Below are positions 49,706 to 58,162 of a DNA stretch of 59,965 bases, one piece after another; position 1 is the first letter of the stretch; each line of letters opens with the position of its first letter. The position numbers were made by a program, and so were the translations under genes. Under the pieces are notes generated by a model, which ran no database searches, had not been told where the DNA came from, and saw nothing but the letters and a program-made list of their open reading frames with translations. Source of the stretch: Fimbriimonas sp. (GTDB lineage: Bacteria > Armatimonadota > Fimbriimonadia > Fimbriimonadales > Fimbriimonadaceae); contig JARXAE010000027.1 of assembly GCA_029866005.1 (NCBI GenBank), positions 64,906 through 124,870 of the forward strand, given 5' to 3'.

Positions 49706-50319
49706 TTCTTAAAGAAGGTCTCCGACGTCCCCACCTTATCTAGTATTGCCTTTCCTGCTTTGTCGGTGTGCGAGGAAGCATATAGAGAGTCGATTGGCCC
49801 GACGATTCCGCTTTCGCTTTCGAACGTAACTTTACCAATGGCTTTGTAAACGCTTTGCTTTCCGTCGAACTCCACTTGGTCAGCGAACATCGTCCCATTG
49901 GAAGCTGTGATCTTAACGTTCCCCTTGAGAATCAGACGGTTGACCTTGTTGTCAGCTTCGGCAAAATCTGCTTCGAACTGACTGGAAACATTCTCTTTTT
50001 CGTAGGTTTCACCCTTGATCCCCGCCATGTTGCCGACTTTGGCTGCTCCGGTCGCGACGACTTCCGCAGCCTTCCAAGTGATCCGCCACATTTTCTCGTT
50101 CTTTTCGCTGAGGTGGGTCGTTTCTCCAGCGGCGGTTGCGACCGCAATCGGCTCGGCGGTTTTTGGCTGGGGCTTCCCGTCGGGCTTGGGTGCTTCAGGT
50201 TTGGTCGAGCCGCAGGCCATGAGGAGCAGGCTCAGGGCGCAAGCGGCAGCGGCTTTAATGGCTCTCCCTGCTCGCGCTTCGCGAACTTGCCTTTGTGTTG
50301 ACCCGCGAGTTGTCCGCAC
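49702..50319 (-). CDS. LptC-like lipoprotein
   Basis: A 205-residue protein with a lipobox LLLMAC near residue 36 and an LptC-type beta domain in the C-terminal half (RLILKGNVKITASNGTMFADQVEFD). The GTG at 50319 starts inside rlmN and gives a long leader before the hydrophobic stretch. A later start would lose the signal, so this start is kept but is uncertain. It is adjacent to lptA, which supports a role in LPS transport. Confidence 0.75.
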   Translation of the reverse strand: MRTTRGSTQRQVREARAGRAIKAAAACALSLLLMACGSTKPEAPKPDGKPQPKTAEPIAVATAAGETTHLSEKNEKMWRITWKAAEVVATGAAKVGNMAGIKGETYEKENVSSQFEADFAEADNKVNRLILKGNVKITASNGTMFADQVEFDGKQSVYKAIGKVTFESESGIVGPIDSLYASSHTDKAGKAILDKVGTSETFFKK

Positions 50320-51317
50320 GCAGCCGCGATGTCGTGGCCACGCTCCACTCTTTGGGTTACATTAACCCCGCCGTTCTGGAGAATCCCCCGGAACGTCCTG
50401 ATTCGCTCGTTGGAAGGGCGCGAGAATCCTTGCCCAGTATCCACCCAGTTAAAGGGAATCAGATTCACGACGTTTGGCATTCCTTTCAGAAGGGGGATCA
50501 GCGCCCTTGCCTGTTCAGGAGTGTCGTTAACTTCGTTGATCAGTAGGTACTCAAAGGTGACCTTACGGCCGGTTGCTGCCTGGTAGTCGCGCATGGCACT
50601 GACAACTTCTCGGACTGGCCATTTGTGATTAACCGGCATGAGCTTGTCTCGTACTTCATCAAGGGGCGAGTGGAGGCTGAGCGCGAGATGAATCGGAAGT
50701 TTTTCTTTTGCGAGTTCGCGGATCTGGGGCACGAGGCCAACCGTGGAGACGGTGATGTGACGATAGCTGAGACCAACTTCATCGTGCAGAAGACGCATCG
50801 ACTTGAGGAGATTCTTGAGGTTAAGCAACGGCTCGCCCATACCCATGAAGACGACATGAGAGATACGCTGTTGGGTCAGCCGTTGGAGCATCAGATACTG
50901 TCCAACAATCTCGCCAGCAGTCAGGTTCCTGTCGAACCCACCGAGACCAGTCGCGCAGAATGTGCAACCCATCGGGCAGCCAACCTGGCTGCTAAGGCAG
51001 CACGAGACCCGCCCCTCATAGGGGAGCAGGACGCACTCGTAAACCTGATGATCACCGTTGTGGACTAGGAGTTTGTCCACACCATCAGTTGAGGTCTTGT
51101 GGGTGGCGACTTCGAGTGGTTGAACGAGGAAGTTTTGGCTTAGATCTGCCCGGAGCTCAGCGGGGAGGTCAAGCATGGCATCAAATGAATCTACAGCGCG
51201 CTTGTAAAGATGTCCCCCGATCTGCTTTGCTCGGAGCTTCGCATTGCTTCGGTCACCTAGGAGGTCCTGAATTTCGGTGCAAGTATTGCCAACCAAACAA
51301 GTTCGTTTTGCCTCCAT
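50232..51317 (-). CDS. rlmN: 23S rRNA (adenine-C2)-methyltransferase RlmN
   Basis: RlmN methylates A2503 of 23S rRNA and A37 of some tRNAs. The radical-SAM motif GCPMGCTFCATGLGGFDRN (C-x3-C-x2-C) is clear, together with HVVFMGMGEPLLN and LALSLHSPLDEVRDKLMPVN. The last 88 bases overlap the LptC-like gene. The 361-residue length is normal. Confidence 0.96.
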   Translation of the reverse strand: MEAKRTCLVGNTCTEIQDLLGDRSNAKLRAKQIGGHLYKRAVDSFDAMLDLPAELRADLSQNFLVQPLEVATHKTSTDGVDKLLVHNGDHQVYECVLLPYEGRVSCCLSSQVGCPMGCTFCATGLGGFDRNLTAGEIVGQYLMLQRLTQQRISHVVFMGMGEPLLNLKNLLKSMRLLHDEVGLSYRHITVSTVGLVPQIRELAKEKLPIHLALSLHSPLDEVRDKLMPVNHKWPVREVVSAMRDYQAATGRKVTFEYLLINEVNDTPEQARALIPLLKGMPNVVNLIPFNWVDTGQGFSRPSNERIRTFRGILQNGGVNVTQRVERGHDIAAACGQLAGQHKGKFAKREQGEPLKPLPLAP

Positions 51318-51400
51318 AAGATATGTGAAGTGTACTTGTTTCGGTTTAGGTCCTTTGTCAAGCCGGGAACTCGTACCGATTTTTGACGTTTATAACAATC

Positions 51401-52573
51401 ATGAAACGAACAACGTTCATCGCGACTCTCGCCGCTTGCTTTGTAGGCGTTCTTGGGGCACTCCAGGTTGACCGGATGGTCACGGCTCGGAATAAGCCGG
51501 ATGACATCTTTGCGGAATCAAAGCCATTTTTCAGTTCATTGCGCCCTGCCAACGCAGAGACGCTGACGGCTCCGGCTTTTGATTTTCGGGAAGCGGCTAA
51601 GAAGGTGATGCCCAGCGTGGTCTCCGTTGATCGATTCGACAAAGTTCGCGGCTTCTTCGAGTCTCAAGCATCGGAGCGAGAGACGGGCACAGGAAGCGGA
51701 GTGATCGTCAGCAAGGACGGAATCATCGTGACCAACAATCACGTTGTTGAAGCGCAAGCCTTTGGTCGCCGGCAGGCAGCGACGGCTCCAAGAGTGCAAG
51801 TGCGACTTTTTGATGGACGAAAGGTTGAGGCAAAGATTCTTGGCACCGATCCCCGAAGCGATCTTGCCGTCTTGAAGATCGAAGCTCAGAACCTCCAACC
51901 TATTGAGCTGGGCTCAAGTTCCACCCTCGAAGTGGGTGAGTGGGTCATGGCGGTTGGTAATCCGCTCGGATTTGACAACACAGTCTCGGTTGGAGTGGTC
52001 AGCTCGAAGAAACGAAACTTACCCGTCGGAGAAAATGGTTTGGTAGAAGGGATTCAAACCGATGCCGCGATCAACCCTGGAAACTCGGGAGGAGCGCTCT
52101 GCAATGCACAGGGGCAGTTAATTGGGATTAACTCCGCGATTGCTTCGAGCACGGGTCAGTCGGTGGGGATTGGCTTCGCCATTCCAATTGATCGCGCCAA
52201 AAAAGTTGTCAATGACATCGTAAAGTTTGGAGCTCCGCGGTACGCCGGGCTAGGAGTCAGCTACGATCCTAGGCTAGCCGGGCAGCTCGACAACCCTTAC
52301 GCTCGGCAGTTCGTTGCAGAGCAGTTGAAGCGCGAAGATTTTCCTAACCATGGGATTTGGCTGAACGCTGTTTCAGGTCCATCGGAGGCCGCTGGAATCA
52401 AATCCGGCGACTTCATTTTGGAGATTGAAGGTCAGAAGATCGAGTCAACGTTCGACCTGAACAAGGTAGTTTTGACCAAGAATGCAGGCGACAAGGTTAA
52501 GGTTAAGTTCTGGCAAGCAGGGCAAACCAAGGAAACCACGATCACCTTAACAGAAATTAAACCTTCGATCTAA
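51401..52573 (+). CDS. HtrA/DegP family serine protease
   Basis: A periplasmic, membrane-anchored protease and chaperone. Start ATG 51401 gives the N-terminal anchor (MKRTTFIATLAACFVGVLGA). The trypsin-like domain holds His114 (TNNHVV), Asp154 (SDLAVLKI) and Ser229 (NPGNSGGAL). One PDZ domain is at about 295-385. It is divergent from rlmN and is of the S1C family. Confidence 0.94.
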   Translation: MKRTTFIATLAACFVGVLGALQVDRMVTARNKPDDIFAESKPFFSSLRPANAETLTAPAFDFREAAKKVMPSVVSVDRFDKVRGFFESQASERETGTGSGVIVSKDGIIVTNNHVVEAQAFGRRQAATAPRVQVRLFDGRKVEAKILGTDPRSDLAVLKIEAQNLQPIELGSSSTLEVGEWVMAVGNPLGFDNTVSVGVVSSKKRNLPVGENGLVEGIQTDAAINPGNSGGALCNAQGQLIGINSAIASSTGQSVGIGFAIPIDRAKKVVNDIVKFGAPRYAGLGVSYDPRLAGQLDNPYARQFVAEQLKREDFPNHGIWLNAVSGPSEAAGIKSGDFILEIEGQKIESTFDLNKVVLTKNAGDKVKVKFWQAGQTKETTITLTEIKPSI

Positions 52574-52627
52574 AATTCTCTTAATCAAGCGGTGCAAATC
52601 GCCGAGACAACGCGTCAAATAAACTAT

Positions 52628-52665
52628 CGAAGGCCCCTCAACCAAACCTGTTTGAGGGGCCTTCG
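52628..52665. terminator. Strong stem-loop after htrA-like gene
   Basis: CGAAGGCCCCTCA (52628-52640) pairs with TGAGGGGCCTTCG (52653-52665). The 13-pair stem has a 12-base loop and no T-run after it on the plus strand. It may still end the HtrA transcript or act in leader control of the next gene. Confidence 0.65.
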
Positions 52666-52680
52666 GTGCATTGAACTAAC

Positions 52681-54297
52681 ATGGCAAGACATTCTGACGG
52701 CATCGTCGAATTTCTCAACGTTCTCCCCAGCATCGTGCGCCAGCGCATCGAAGATAACGGGGTTCATGGTCTGATCGAAGTGGTGCTCGACTACGGGCGC
52801 CCGGCGGAGGCGAGGTTTATCGACCGCGTTGAACGCTTCCCAGACATCATGGTTGGCGAACACGATATGGAGTTCGTTTCTAAACAACTCGGCGAGTTCG
52901 GTACGGATAACCGAGCGGGCATAGAGCGGACACTCCACCGAATTTCGGCAATCCGAAATCGTCACCACAAAATCGTGGGTCTGACCTGCCGCGTCGGAAG
53001 AGCCATGGAAGGGACGATCGATATCATCGACGACATCGTCCGATCTGGCCAGTCCATTCTGATTCTCGGTAAGCCGGGTGTTGGAAAGACGACCAAGCTA
53101 CGAGAGGTTGCTCGAGTCCTCGCCGATGAAGTCATGAAGCGAGTCGTCATCGTTGATACTTCAAACGAAATCGCGGGTGACGGAGATGTGCCGCATCCTG
53201 GGATTGGCTTTGCACGGCGGATGCAGGTTCGGATTGCGGAGGAGCAGTACAAGATCATGATTGAGGCGGTGGAAAACCACATGCCGGAGGTCATTATCAT
53301 CGACGAGATCGGCAATGAGGCCGAGGCTCATGCCGCACGGACGATTGCCGAGAGAGGCGTTCAGCTCATTGGAACGGCCCACGGTCAGACCCTTGAGAAC
53401 CTGATGCTGAACCCGTCTCTGGCGGACTTGATTGGCGGAATTCAAGCAGTCACATTGTCCGATGCCGAAGCACAACGGCGGGGGACTCAAAAGACAGTTC
53501 TCGAGCGCAAGGCTCCTCCTACATTTGACGTGATCGTCGAGCTTCTGGATTACGACCGACTAGCGGTTCACCACAATGTGCAGAAGACAGTGGATATGAT
53601 CCTTCGTGGGGTTCCACCTCGACCGGAGATTCGGGTTCGAACTGGTCAGGGAGAGGTTGAAGTCGTTCAAGAAGAGCAAACGGCGGAGATTGCCGATCCA
53701 GCGTTCAACCAACGCTTCCCGGCTTTGGCGCGGGCATCGAGGGCGAAGGCGAACCATCCAGATGGACCGGTCGCTCCGAAGGAGGTTGAAATAGCTCGTC
53801 CGCCGGAATCGACCGTTGTGGTCAAGATTTTCCCTTATGGCATTGCGCGAACCCGGCTCGAGCGAGCGATTCGCGAGAAGCGGGCTCCGGCAATCGTGAC
53901 TTCAGACATCGAGGGTGCCGATGCCGTCATGGCGATCCGATCGACCTACCAGAACAAGCCACGCAAGATCAAAGAGATGGCGGGAAAGAACGTCCGGACG
54001 GTCGTTGTTCGGTCGAACACCTTTGCTAACATTGCCTCCGCTCTAGAGGAGCTCATCAAGAACCCGGGTGATGCTGGGTCCCCGCAGCAACTCAAGATGG
54101 ATGAAAAGGCTCTGGCGGAAGTTCAGGCCGGGATAGATACGGTTTTAGCGAGCAACAAGCCGTTCGAACTGGGGCCTCAGTCGGCCACAGTCCGTAAGGC
54201 TCAATTCCAGATCATCGAGTCTCGGCGGTTAGCTTCGGAGGCAATTGGTGAGGATCCGAATCGCAGAGTTCGGATTTTGCCCGTCAAGATGGCGTAA
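52681..54297 (+). CDS. Ycf45/SpoIIIAA-like R3H ATPase
   Basis: A 538-residue nucleotide-binding protein related to cyanobacterial Ycf45 and sporulation SpoIIIAA. P-loop is ILILGKPGVGKTTKLREVA (about 121-139), Walker B VIIIDEIGNEAEA, and RQVEIARP-type linker follows. The C-terminus is an R3H single-stranded nucleic-acid domain with QIIESRRLASEAIGEDPNRR. The role in this organism is unknown. It is convergent with jag, another R3H protein. Confidence 0.88.
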   Translation: MARHSDGIVEFLNVLPSIVRQRIEDNGVHGLIEVVLDYGRPAEARFIDRVERFPDIMVGEHDMEFVSKQLGEFGTDNRAGIERTLHRISAIRNRHHKIVGLTCRVGRAMEGTIDIIDDIVRSGQSILILGKPGVGKTTKLREVARVLADEVMKRVVIVDTSNEIAGDGDVPHPGIGFARRMQVRIAEEQYKIMIEAVENHMPEVIIIDEIGNEAEAHAARTIAERGVQLIGTAHGQTLENLMLNPSLADLIGGIQAVTLSDAEAQRRGTQKTVLERKAPPTFDVIVELLDYDRLAVHHNVQKTVDMILRGVPPRPEIRVRTGQGEVEVVQEEQTAEIADPAFNQRFPALARASRAKANHPDGPVAPKEVEIARPPESTVVVKIFPYGIARTRLERAIREKRAPAIVTSDIEGADAVMAIRSTYQNKPRKIKEMAGKNVRTVVVRSNTFANIASALEELIKNPGDAGSPQQLKMDEKALAEVQAGIDTVLASNKPFELGPQSATVRKAQFQIIESRRLASEAIGEDPNRRVRILPVKMA

Positions 54298-54299
54298 GC

Positions 54300-54333
54300 A
54301 AAAAGGTCGAGCACTGATGTGCTCGACCTTTTT
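54300..54333. terminator. Bidirectional intrinsic terminator
   Basis: AAAAAGGTCGAGCAC (54300-54314) and GTGCTCGACCTTTTT (54319-54333) form a perfect stem with loop TGAT and A/T tails on both sides. It ends the Ycf45-like gene and the convergent jag operon. Confidence 0.95.
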
Positions 54334-54354
54334 GTGTCAAATGAAATCGCCCAA

Positions 54355-55251
54355 TCAATCAACTGGGGCGATGACTACTCGGCGATCTGGCTCTTCGCCT
54401 TCGCTGTAAGTCACAACGCCTTCGATTTCCTGGAGAGCCTTGTGGATGACTCGTCGCTCGAATGCCGGCAGAGCTTCGAGGACGGCTTCTTCGCCGCGCT
54501 CCTTAACCTTGTCCGCAATCTTCTCAGCGAGAGCGGTGAGGGACTCAGCGCGCTTCTTGCGGTAGTCGTTACCGTCGAGGGTAACGCGGACTCCGTTGCC
54601 GAGCTGTTGCTTGGCGATCAGATTGATGAGGTACTGAAGCGAGTTTAGGACTTCGCCGTTCTTGCCGACCAGGTAGCCAGCTTCCTTTCCGTCGATTGAG
54701 AGGTTGATGTACTTACCTTGGAGCTCTCCTACGACGATCTCGGCTTCGAGGCCAGATTGCTTGGCAAGGAGTTCAAGAATGTCACCAAGCTTCGCTGCAT
54801 CTTCAGGAGTTGCGGCGATCTCTGGACCGGCATCCTCTTCTTGTTCGGCAGCAGGAGCTGACTCTTCGGCTGGGGTCTCGGAGGCGACTGGAGCGACTAC
54901 CGGAGCGGCGGCGGGAGCATCATCAACTTTCTTCTTTGCCCCGAGCTTCTTCGGAGCCGCGGCCTTCTTCTCCTCAGCTGCAGGTGCGGCAGGAGCTTCC
55001 TCTGCAGGAGCAACTTCGGCTTTCTTCGCCTTGGCTGGAGCCTTCTTCTTCTCTTCAGCAGGAGCGGCAGGTGCGGCGGCGGCAGGAGCATCAGGGGCTT
55101 CGGCCTTCACCTTGTATGAGACTTTACCGAAGAGCTTTTTGGACTCTTCGATGACGGTGATCTTTACTTGATCGGCGGAGACGCCTAGTTGTTCGGCAGC
55201 GGTAGCGGCGGCTTCGTCGAGGTTTTTAACGGTCAGTTCAATGGATGGCAT
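54355..55251 (-). CDS. jag: RNA-binding protein Jag/KhpB
   Basis: A 298-residue protein with the Jag N-terminal domain (1-50), an Ala/Pro/Lys-rich linker (about 51-140), a KH domain (NLSIDGKEAGYLVGKNGEVLNSLQYL) and a C-terminal R3H domain (LPAFERRVIHKALQEIEGVVTYSEGEEPDRRVVI). In several bacteria Jag/KhpB acts with KhpA on cell-envelope control. It is the last gene of the rpmH-rnpA-yidD-yidC cluster, 8 bases after yidC. Confidence 0.94.
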   Translation of the reverse strand: MPSIELTVKNLDEAAATAAEQLGVSADQVKITVIEESKKLFGKVSYKVKAEAPDAPAAAAPAAPAEEKKKAPAKAKKAEVAPAEEAPAAPAAEEKKAAAPKKLGAKKKVDDAPAAAPVVAPVASETPAEESAPAAEQEEDAGPEIAATPEDAAKLGDILELLAKQSGLEAEIVVGELQGKYINLSIDGKEAGYLVGKNGEVLNSLQYLINLIAKQQLGNGVRVTLDGNDYRKKRAESLTALAEKIADKVKERGEEAVLEALPAFERRVIHKALQEIEGVVTYSEGEEPDRRVVIAPVD

Positions 55252-55259
55252 TGGTGATC

Positions 55260-56654
55260 CTACTTTTTCGGTTTGTGTTGTTGTGGCTTACCGGTCTTCG
55301 TTGACGTTTTGATATCGGTTTTGCCGTTTTTGGGGGTGCTCTTTGCATCCCCAGTGGTGCCGCTCGGAGGAGGTGGCGTCATATTCTTGAGCCACTTTCC
55401 GAAAGGCGTATCGTTGGGGACTGCTCCCCCGTGAATCGTGTTCACCTTTTGCAAAGGAGGTAGCGGCAGGCGGTAGGCCCGAAGCGACTGGAAGGTCGCC
55501 AGGATGTTGGTAAACGTCCAATAGAGGACGAAGCCGCTGACCACCGGGAATGCACCGGTGAACATGAAGAATGTGAACAATACGGAGATTCCAATTCCCA
55601 TCAACCGCATCTGTTTGACTTGGCTGGGGTCACTCACCGGGGTGAGGAACTGGGAAATGATCATTGAGATTCCGTAGATGATGATGAGAATTGCGTCTTG
55701 CTGACCGAGGTTCGGCGCGATAAAGCCGCTGGTGGACTTGCTCAGCGCTTCGTTAATCCAGAGGAATTCGCCTTTCTGGAACTCGAATTGATAAAGCAGC
55801 ATCGCCTGGTAGACGGTCAAGAACAGGGGCATTTGGACGAATGCGGGTACGCAGCCGGCCATTGGGTTGAGCCCGTACTCCTTGTACAGCTCCATGGTCT
55901 TGATCTGCATCTGCTGTGCGTCGTTGCCGTACTTCTCTTTGAGATCTTTGGTGAGAGGCGCGAGCTGGGACATCATGCGCGAGTGCATGATGGTCTTCTG
56001 CGTAAATGGGAAGACGATAAGCCGGACGACGAGCGCGAGCAGGAACGCTCCGAAGGCGTAGCTGAATCCTTTGACAGCGCCGGTCATTTTGACAAGGGCA
56101 TCGATCGCCTGATAGCCACCGGGCATGAATCCCCAGATCAGCTCGCTCTTGTTCCGCGCGCTGATGACTTCGCTTGCCTTCTCGAACATCTCCTGACCAC
56201 TGGCGGTTTGAGGAACTTCAGGAAATCGCGAATCGGCAGCGGCAGTGAACTTGGTGTCTTTCCATGCTGGCGTATCGATGAGCTTTTTCTGGAGCGGCCA
56301 AAGCGTGTTGTAGGCGGTTCGGATTCGCTGAGTTTCATTTCGCATGAGACCCGCTCGAAACTCTGTGTTTGCAACCAGGAACACCGCTTCATGCTTCTTG
56401 GTCGTGGCTTCAGCCTCAGTCAGTTTCGACTCGGAGACAGCTTTATCAAGAAGTCCCTCGTACTTGGATCTCAGGCTGGCAGCGGTGACGTCTTTAGTCT
56501 CGACGTTAGCCTTCTGAAGTTCTTTGTAGACTTGGTCGTAGGTCGACTTGTCCTGCGGTTGGTTCTTCTGCATCACGATGAGCAGAACTAATGAACCGAG
56601 CCAGAGCACCCAAAATGTTGGGGGAAGTTTCTTACCGGGTTGAGCTTTAGCCAT
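55260..56654 (-). CDS. yidC: Membrane protein insertase YidC
   Basis: YidC inserts inner-membrane proteins alone or with SecYEG. The 464 residues have an N-terminal anchor, a periplasmic domain of about 160 residues, and the five-helix core with PFTQKTIMHSRMMSQLAPLT and YKEYGLNPMAGCVPAFVQMP. A basic tail follows. It lies between yidD and jag. Confidence 0.95.
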   Translation of the reverse strand: MAKAQPGKKLPPTFWVLWLGSLVLLIVMQKNQPQDKSTYDQVYKELQKANVETKDVTAASLRSKYEGLLDKAVSESKLTEAEATTKKHEAVFLVANTEFRAGLMRNETQRIRTAYNTLWPLQKKLIDTPAWKDTKFTAAADSRFPEVPQTASGQEMFEKASEVISARNKSELIWGFMPGGYQAIDALVKMTGAVKGFSYAFGAFLLALVVRLIVFPFTQKTIMHSRMMSQLAPLTKDLKEKYGNDAQQMQIKTMELYKEYGLNPMAGCVPAFVQMPLFLTVYQAMLLYQFEFQKGEFLWINEALSKSTSGFIAPNLGQQDAILIIIYGISMIISQFLTPVSDPSQVKQMRLMGIGISVLFTFFMFTGAFPVVSGFVLYWTFTNILATFQSLRAYRLPLPPLQKVNTIHGGAVPNDTPFGKWLKNMTPPPPSGTTGDAKSTPKNGKTDIKTSTKTGKPQQHKPKK

Positions 56655-56674
56655 AAAAACTTTCTTTTGACCGT

Positions 56675-56884
56675 TTACGGAACGGGGTCATGTCCGCCGG
56701 GAGTCCACGGGCCGCATCTCGCGATTCGCTTCATTCCCATCCAGCTTCCTCGAAGAAGACCGTATTTTTCGATTGCTTGGAGAGTGTAGTGGGAGCAACT
56801 CGGAGTGAATCTGCACGTCGGTGGTTTCCACGCGGTACCGCGTTGATAACACCGGATCATGAAGATGCCGAAGCGTCGTCCCAT
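56675..56884 (-). CDS. yidD: Membrane protein insertion efficiency factor YidD
   Basis: A 69-residue protein with the YidD signature [21 protein letters not shown] and [17 protein letters not shown]. It helps YidC-dependent insertion. It overlaps rnpA by 28 bases. Confidence 0.94.
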   Translation of the reverse strand: MGRRFGIFMIRCYQRGTAWKPPTCRFTPSCSHYTLQAIEKYGLLRGSWMGMKRIARCGPWTPGGHDPVP

Positions 56885-57177
56885 ACCTTCAACACTAATT
56901 TCGCCAGATCCGCGCTGAGCGTTGCAAAGTCGGCGTCTTTTGCTTTGATTCCGATCACAACCACCCAGTCTTGATGCGGGTTGGTGGAAAGTGACTGGAG
57001 AATTGCTTTGACTCTGCGTTTCTGATAGTTGCGAGGCGGTTTTTCGCCTAGCTTGCGGCTGGTGGCAATCCCTACAAGTCCGGTTCCTTCGTGGGTAATT
57101 AACGTTAAAAAGTCGCCACGGTAGCGGCGACCTTCGTTAAACACTTTGTCGAACCGGTTCTTGCTTGGACCTTTTAT
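56857..57177 (-). CDS. rnpA: Ribonuclease P protein component
   Basis: RnpA binds the RNA of RNase P to process tRNA 5' ends. The visible core is [20 protein letters not shown] and [17 protein letters not shown] at 57144 gives 95 residues but would drop the conserved NRFDKVF segment. The same frame continues upstream as [12 protein letters not shown] to an ATA at 57177 that overlaps the rpmH stop. No ATG, GTG or TTG lies in that stretch before an in-frame stop at 57201. The start is therefore unsettled, and 57177 (ATA) is listed as the best fit to homology. Confidence 0.82.
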   Translation of the reverse strand: MKGPSKNRFDKVFNEGRRYRGDFLTLITHEGTGLVGIATSRKLGEKPPRNYQKRRVKAILQSLSTNPHQDWVVVIGIKAKDADFATLSADLAKLVLKVWDDASASS

Positions 57178-57308
57178 GCGCTGAGTTTGTGGCGACCCTT
57201 AGCTCGGCGTCGCGCGAGGACGTTCTGACCATCGGTGGTCTTCATGCGGATGCGAAAACCGTGGGTTTTGCTCCGTTTGCGGTTATTTGGCTGAAAAGTT
57301 CGCTTCAT
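57174..57308 (-). CDS. rpmH: 50S ribosomal protein L34
   Basis: A 44-residue protein beginning [20 protein letters not shown] and ending [12 protein letters not shown], the full L34 pattern. In most bacteria dnaA is the neighbour; here a secreted-protein gene follows instead. Confidence 0.97.
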   Translation of the reverse strand: MKRTFQPNNRKRSKTHGFRIRMKTTDGQNVLARRRAKGRHKLSA

Positions 57309-57343
57309 TTTGCGGCCTTCATTCGTCTCGGAATGAACTTTGG

Positions 57344-57349
57344 ATTGTA
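57344..57349 (-). promoter_or_regulatory. Candidate -10 of the rpmH cluster
   Basis: TACAAT on the minus strand lies 35 bases upstream of the rpmH ATG. The -35 counterpart is weak (TGACTT at 18 bases). Confidence 0.35.
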
Positions 57350-57369
57350 CCCGATGAAAAGTTGGGAAG

Positions 57370-57804
57370 TCAGGCTTTTGCTTTGACGCCAGCTTTTGCC
57401 AGTTTTGACTCGGTCTTTTGCAGTGTCTTCTGCATCTCCCCGAACTGTTTCGTATCGAACCCAGTCAGCTGTTTCAATACCGCCGGTTCAAGAAGGGACA
57501 TCAAGTTTATCGCTGACCGCATGTGCCAGAGCTCGGTCACAAGCTTTTTCTTCTCCTCGATAGATTTGGCAACGTCGCCTCTTTCAACTCGCTTGGCAAA
57601 GTCTGTAAGCGATTTCTGGATCCCTTTGTAGTAGGCGGGAGCTTGTTTGATTGTCTTCTCAGCAAAAGGTCTGCCCTCTTTTTCAGCTCGCTTCCAAAGC
57701 CCAATCGCCCAATCGATTCCTTTGTCAATAACGTTTCCCTCATCCTTCTTCTGAGCGAGAATCGGCAGAAGGCAGATAAGAATGCAAATCCCTTTTCGCA
57801 TCAT
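57370..57804 (-). CDS. Secreted protein of unknown function
   Basis: A 144-residue exported protein starting best at ATG 57804 ([20 protein letters not shown], signal peptide); a start upstream in the TfoX-like gene would bury it. The mature part is helical and Lys-rich ([23 protein letters not shown]). No family was recognised. It occupies the place upstream of rpmH where dnaA often lies. Confidence 0.6.
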   Translation of the reverse strand: MMRKGICILICLLPILAQKKDEGNVIDKGIDWAIGLWKRAEKEGRPFAEKTIKQAPAYYKGIQKSLTDFAKRVERGDVAKSIEEKKKLVTELWHMRSAINLMSLLEPAVLKQLTGFDTKQFGEMQKTLQKTESKLAKAGVKAKA

Positions 57805-57832
57805 GACAGTATCTTTGACGTGAATAGTAGAT

Positions 57833-58162
57833 TCAGGGTTTCGGTTTCTTGGGTTTTGGAGCAGGCAAAGAATGTGCTGAGTCAATAACCGACTTGGTGA
57901 TCCAGGCTTTGTCCGACCAGTAAGCCTCTGGAACAATGAAACTCGGCTTCGCCCCGGGATACGGCGGAGCCTCGTCGAAGCCAGCGATATGAGCCGCTAC
58001 TCCTTTCGAAGGCTTCAGAAACAAAAGGTCGTCGCAGATGAGCCCGACGATCTTGCCCTCAACCCAAATCCCATACTCGCCAAACATCGGCTTAATGACA
58101 ACATCTTCAACACCCGAAAGGGCCTGCCGGATTGCATCGGCGAATTCGGGACGGGTTGCCAT
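57833..58162 (-). CDS. TfoX N-terminal domain protein
   Basis: A 109-residue protein with the TfoX/Sxy fold: VVIKPMFGEYGIWVEGKIVGLICDDLLFLK and EAPPYPGAKPSFIVPEAYW. The C-terminal TfoX domain is absent, as in many small relatives. It begins on the stop of leuC (TGATG), so translation is probably coupled. The role is unknown. Confidence 0.88.
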   Translation of the reverse strand: MATRPEFADAIRQALSGVEDVVIKPMFGEYGIWVEGKIVGLICDDLLFLKPSKGVAAHIAGFDEAPPYPGAKPSFIVPEAYWSDKAWITKSVIDSAHSLPAPKPKKPKP

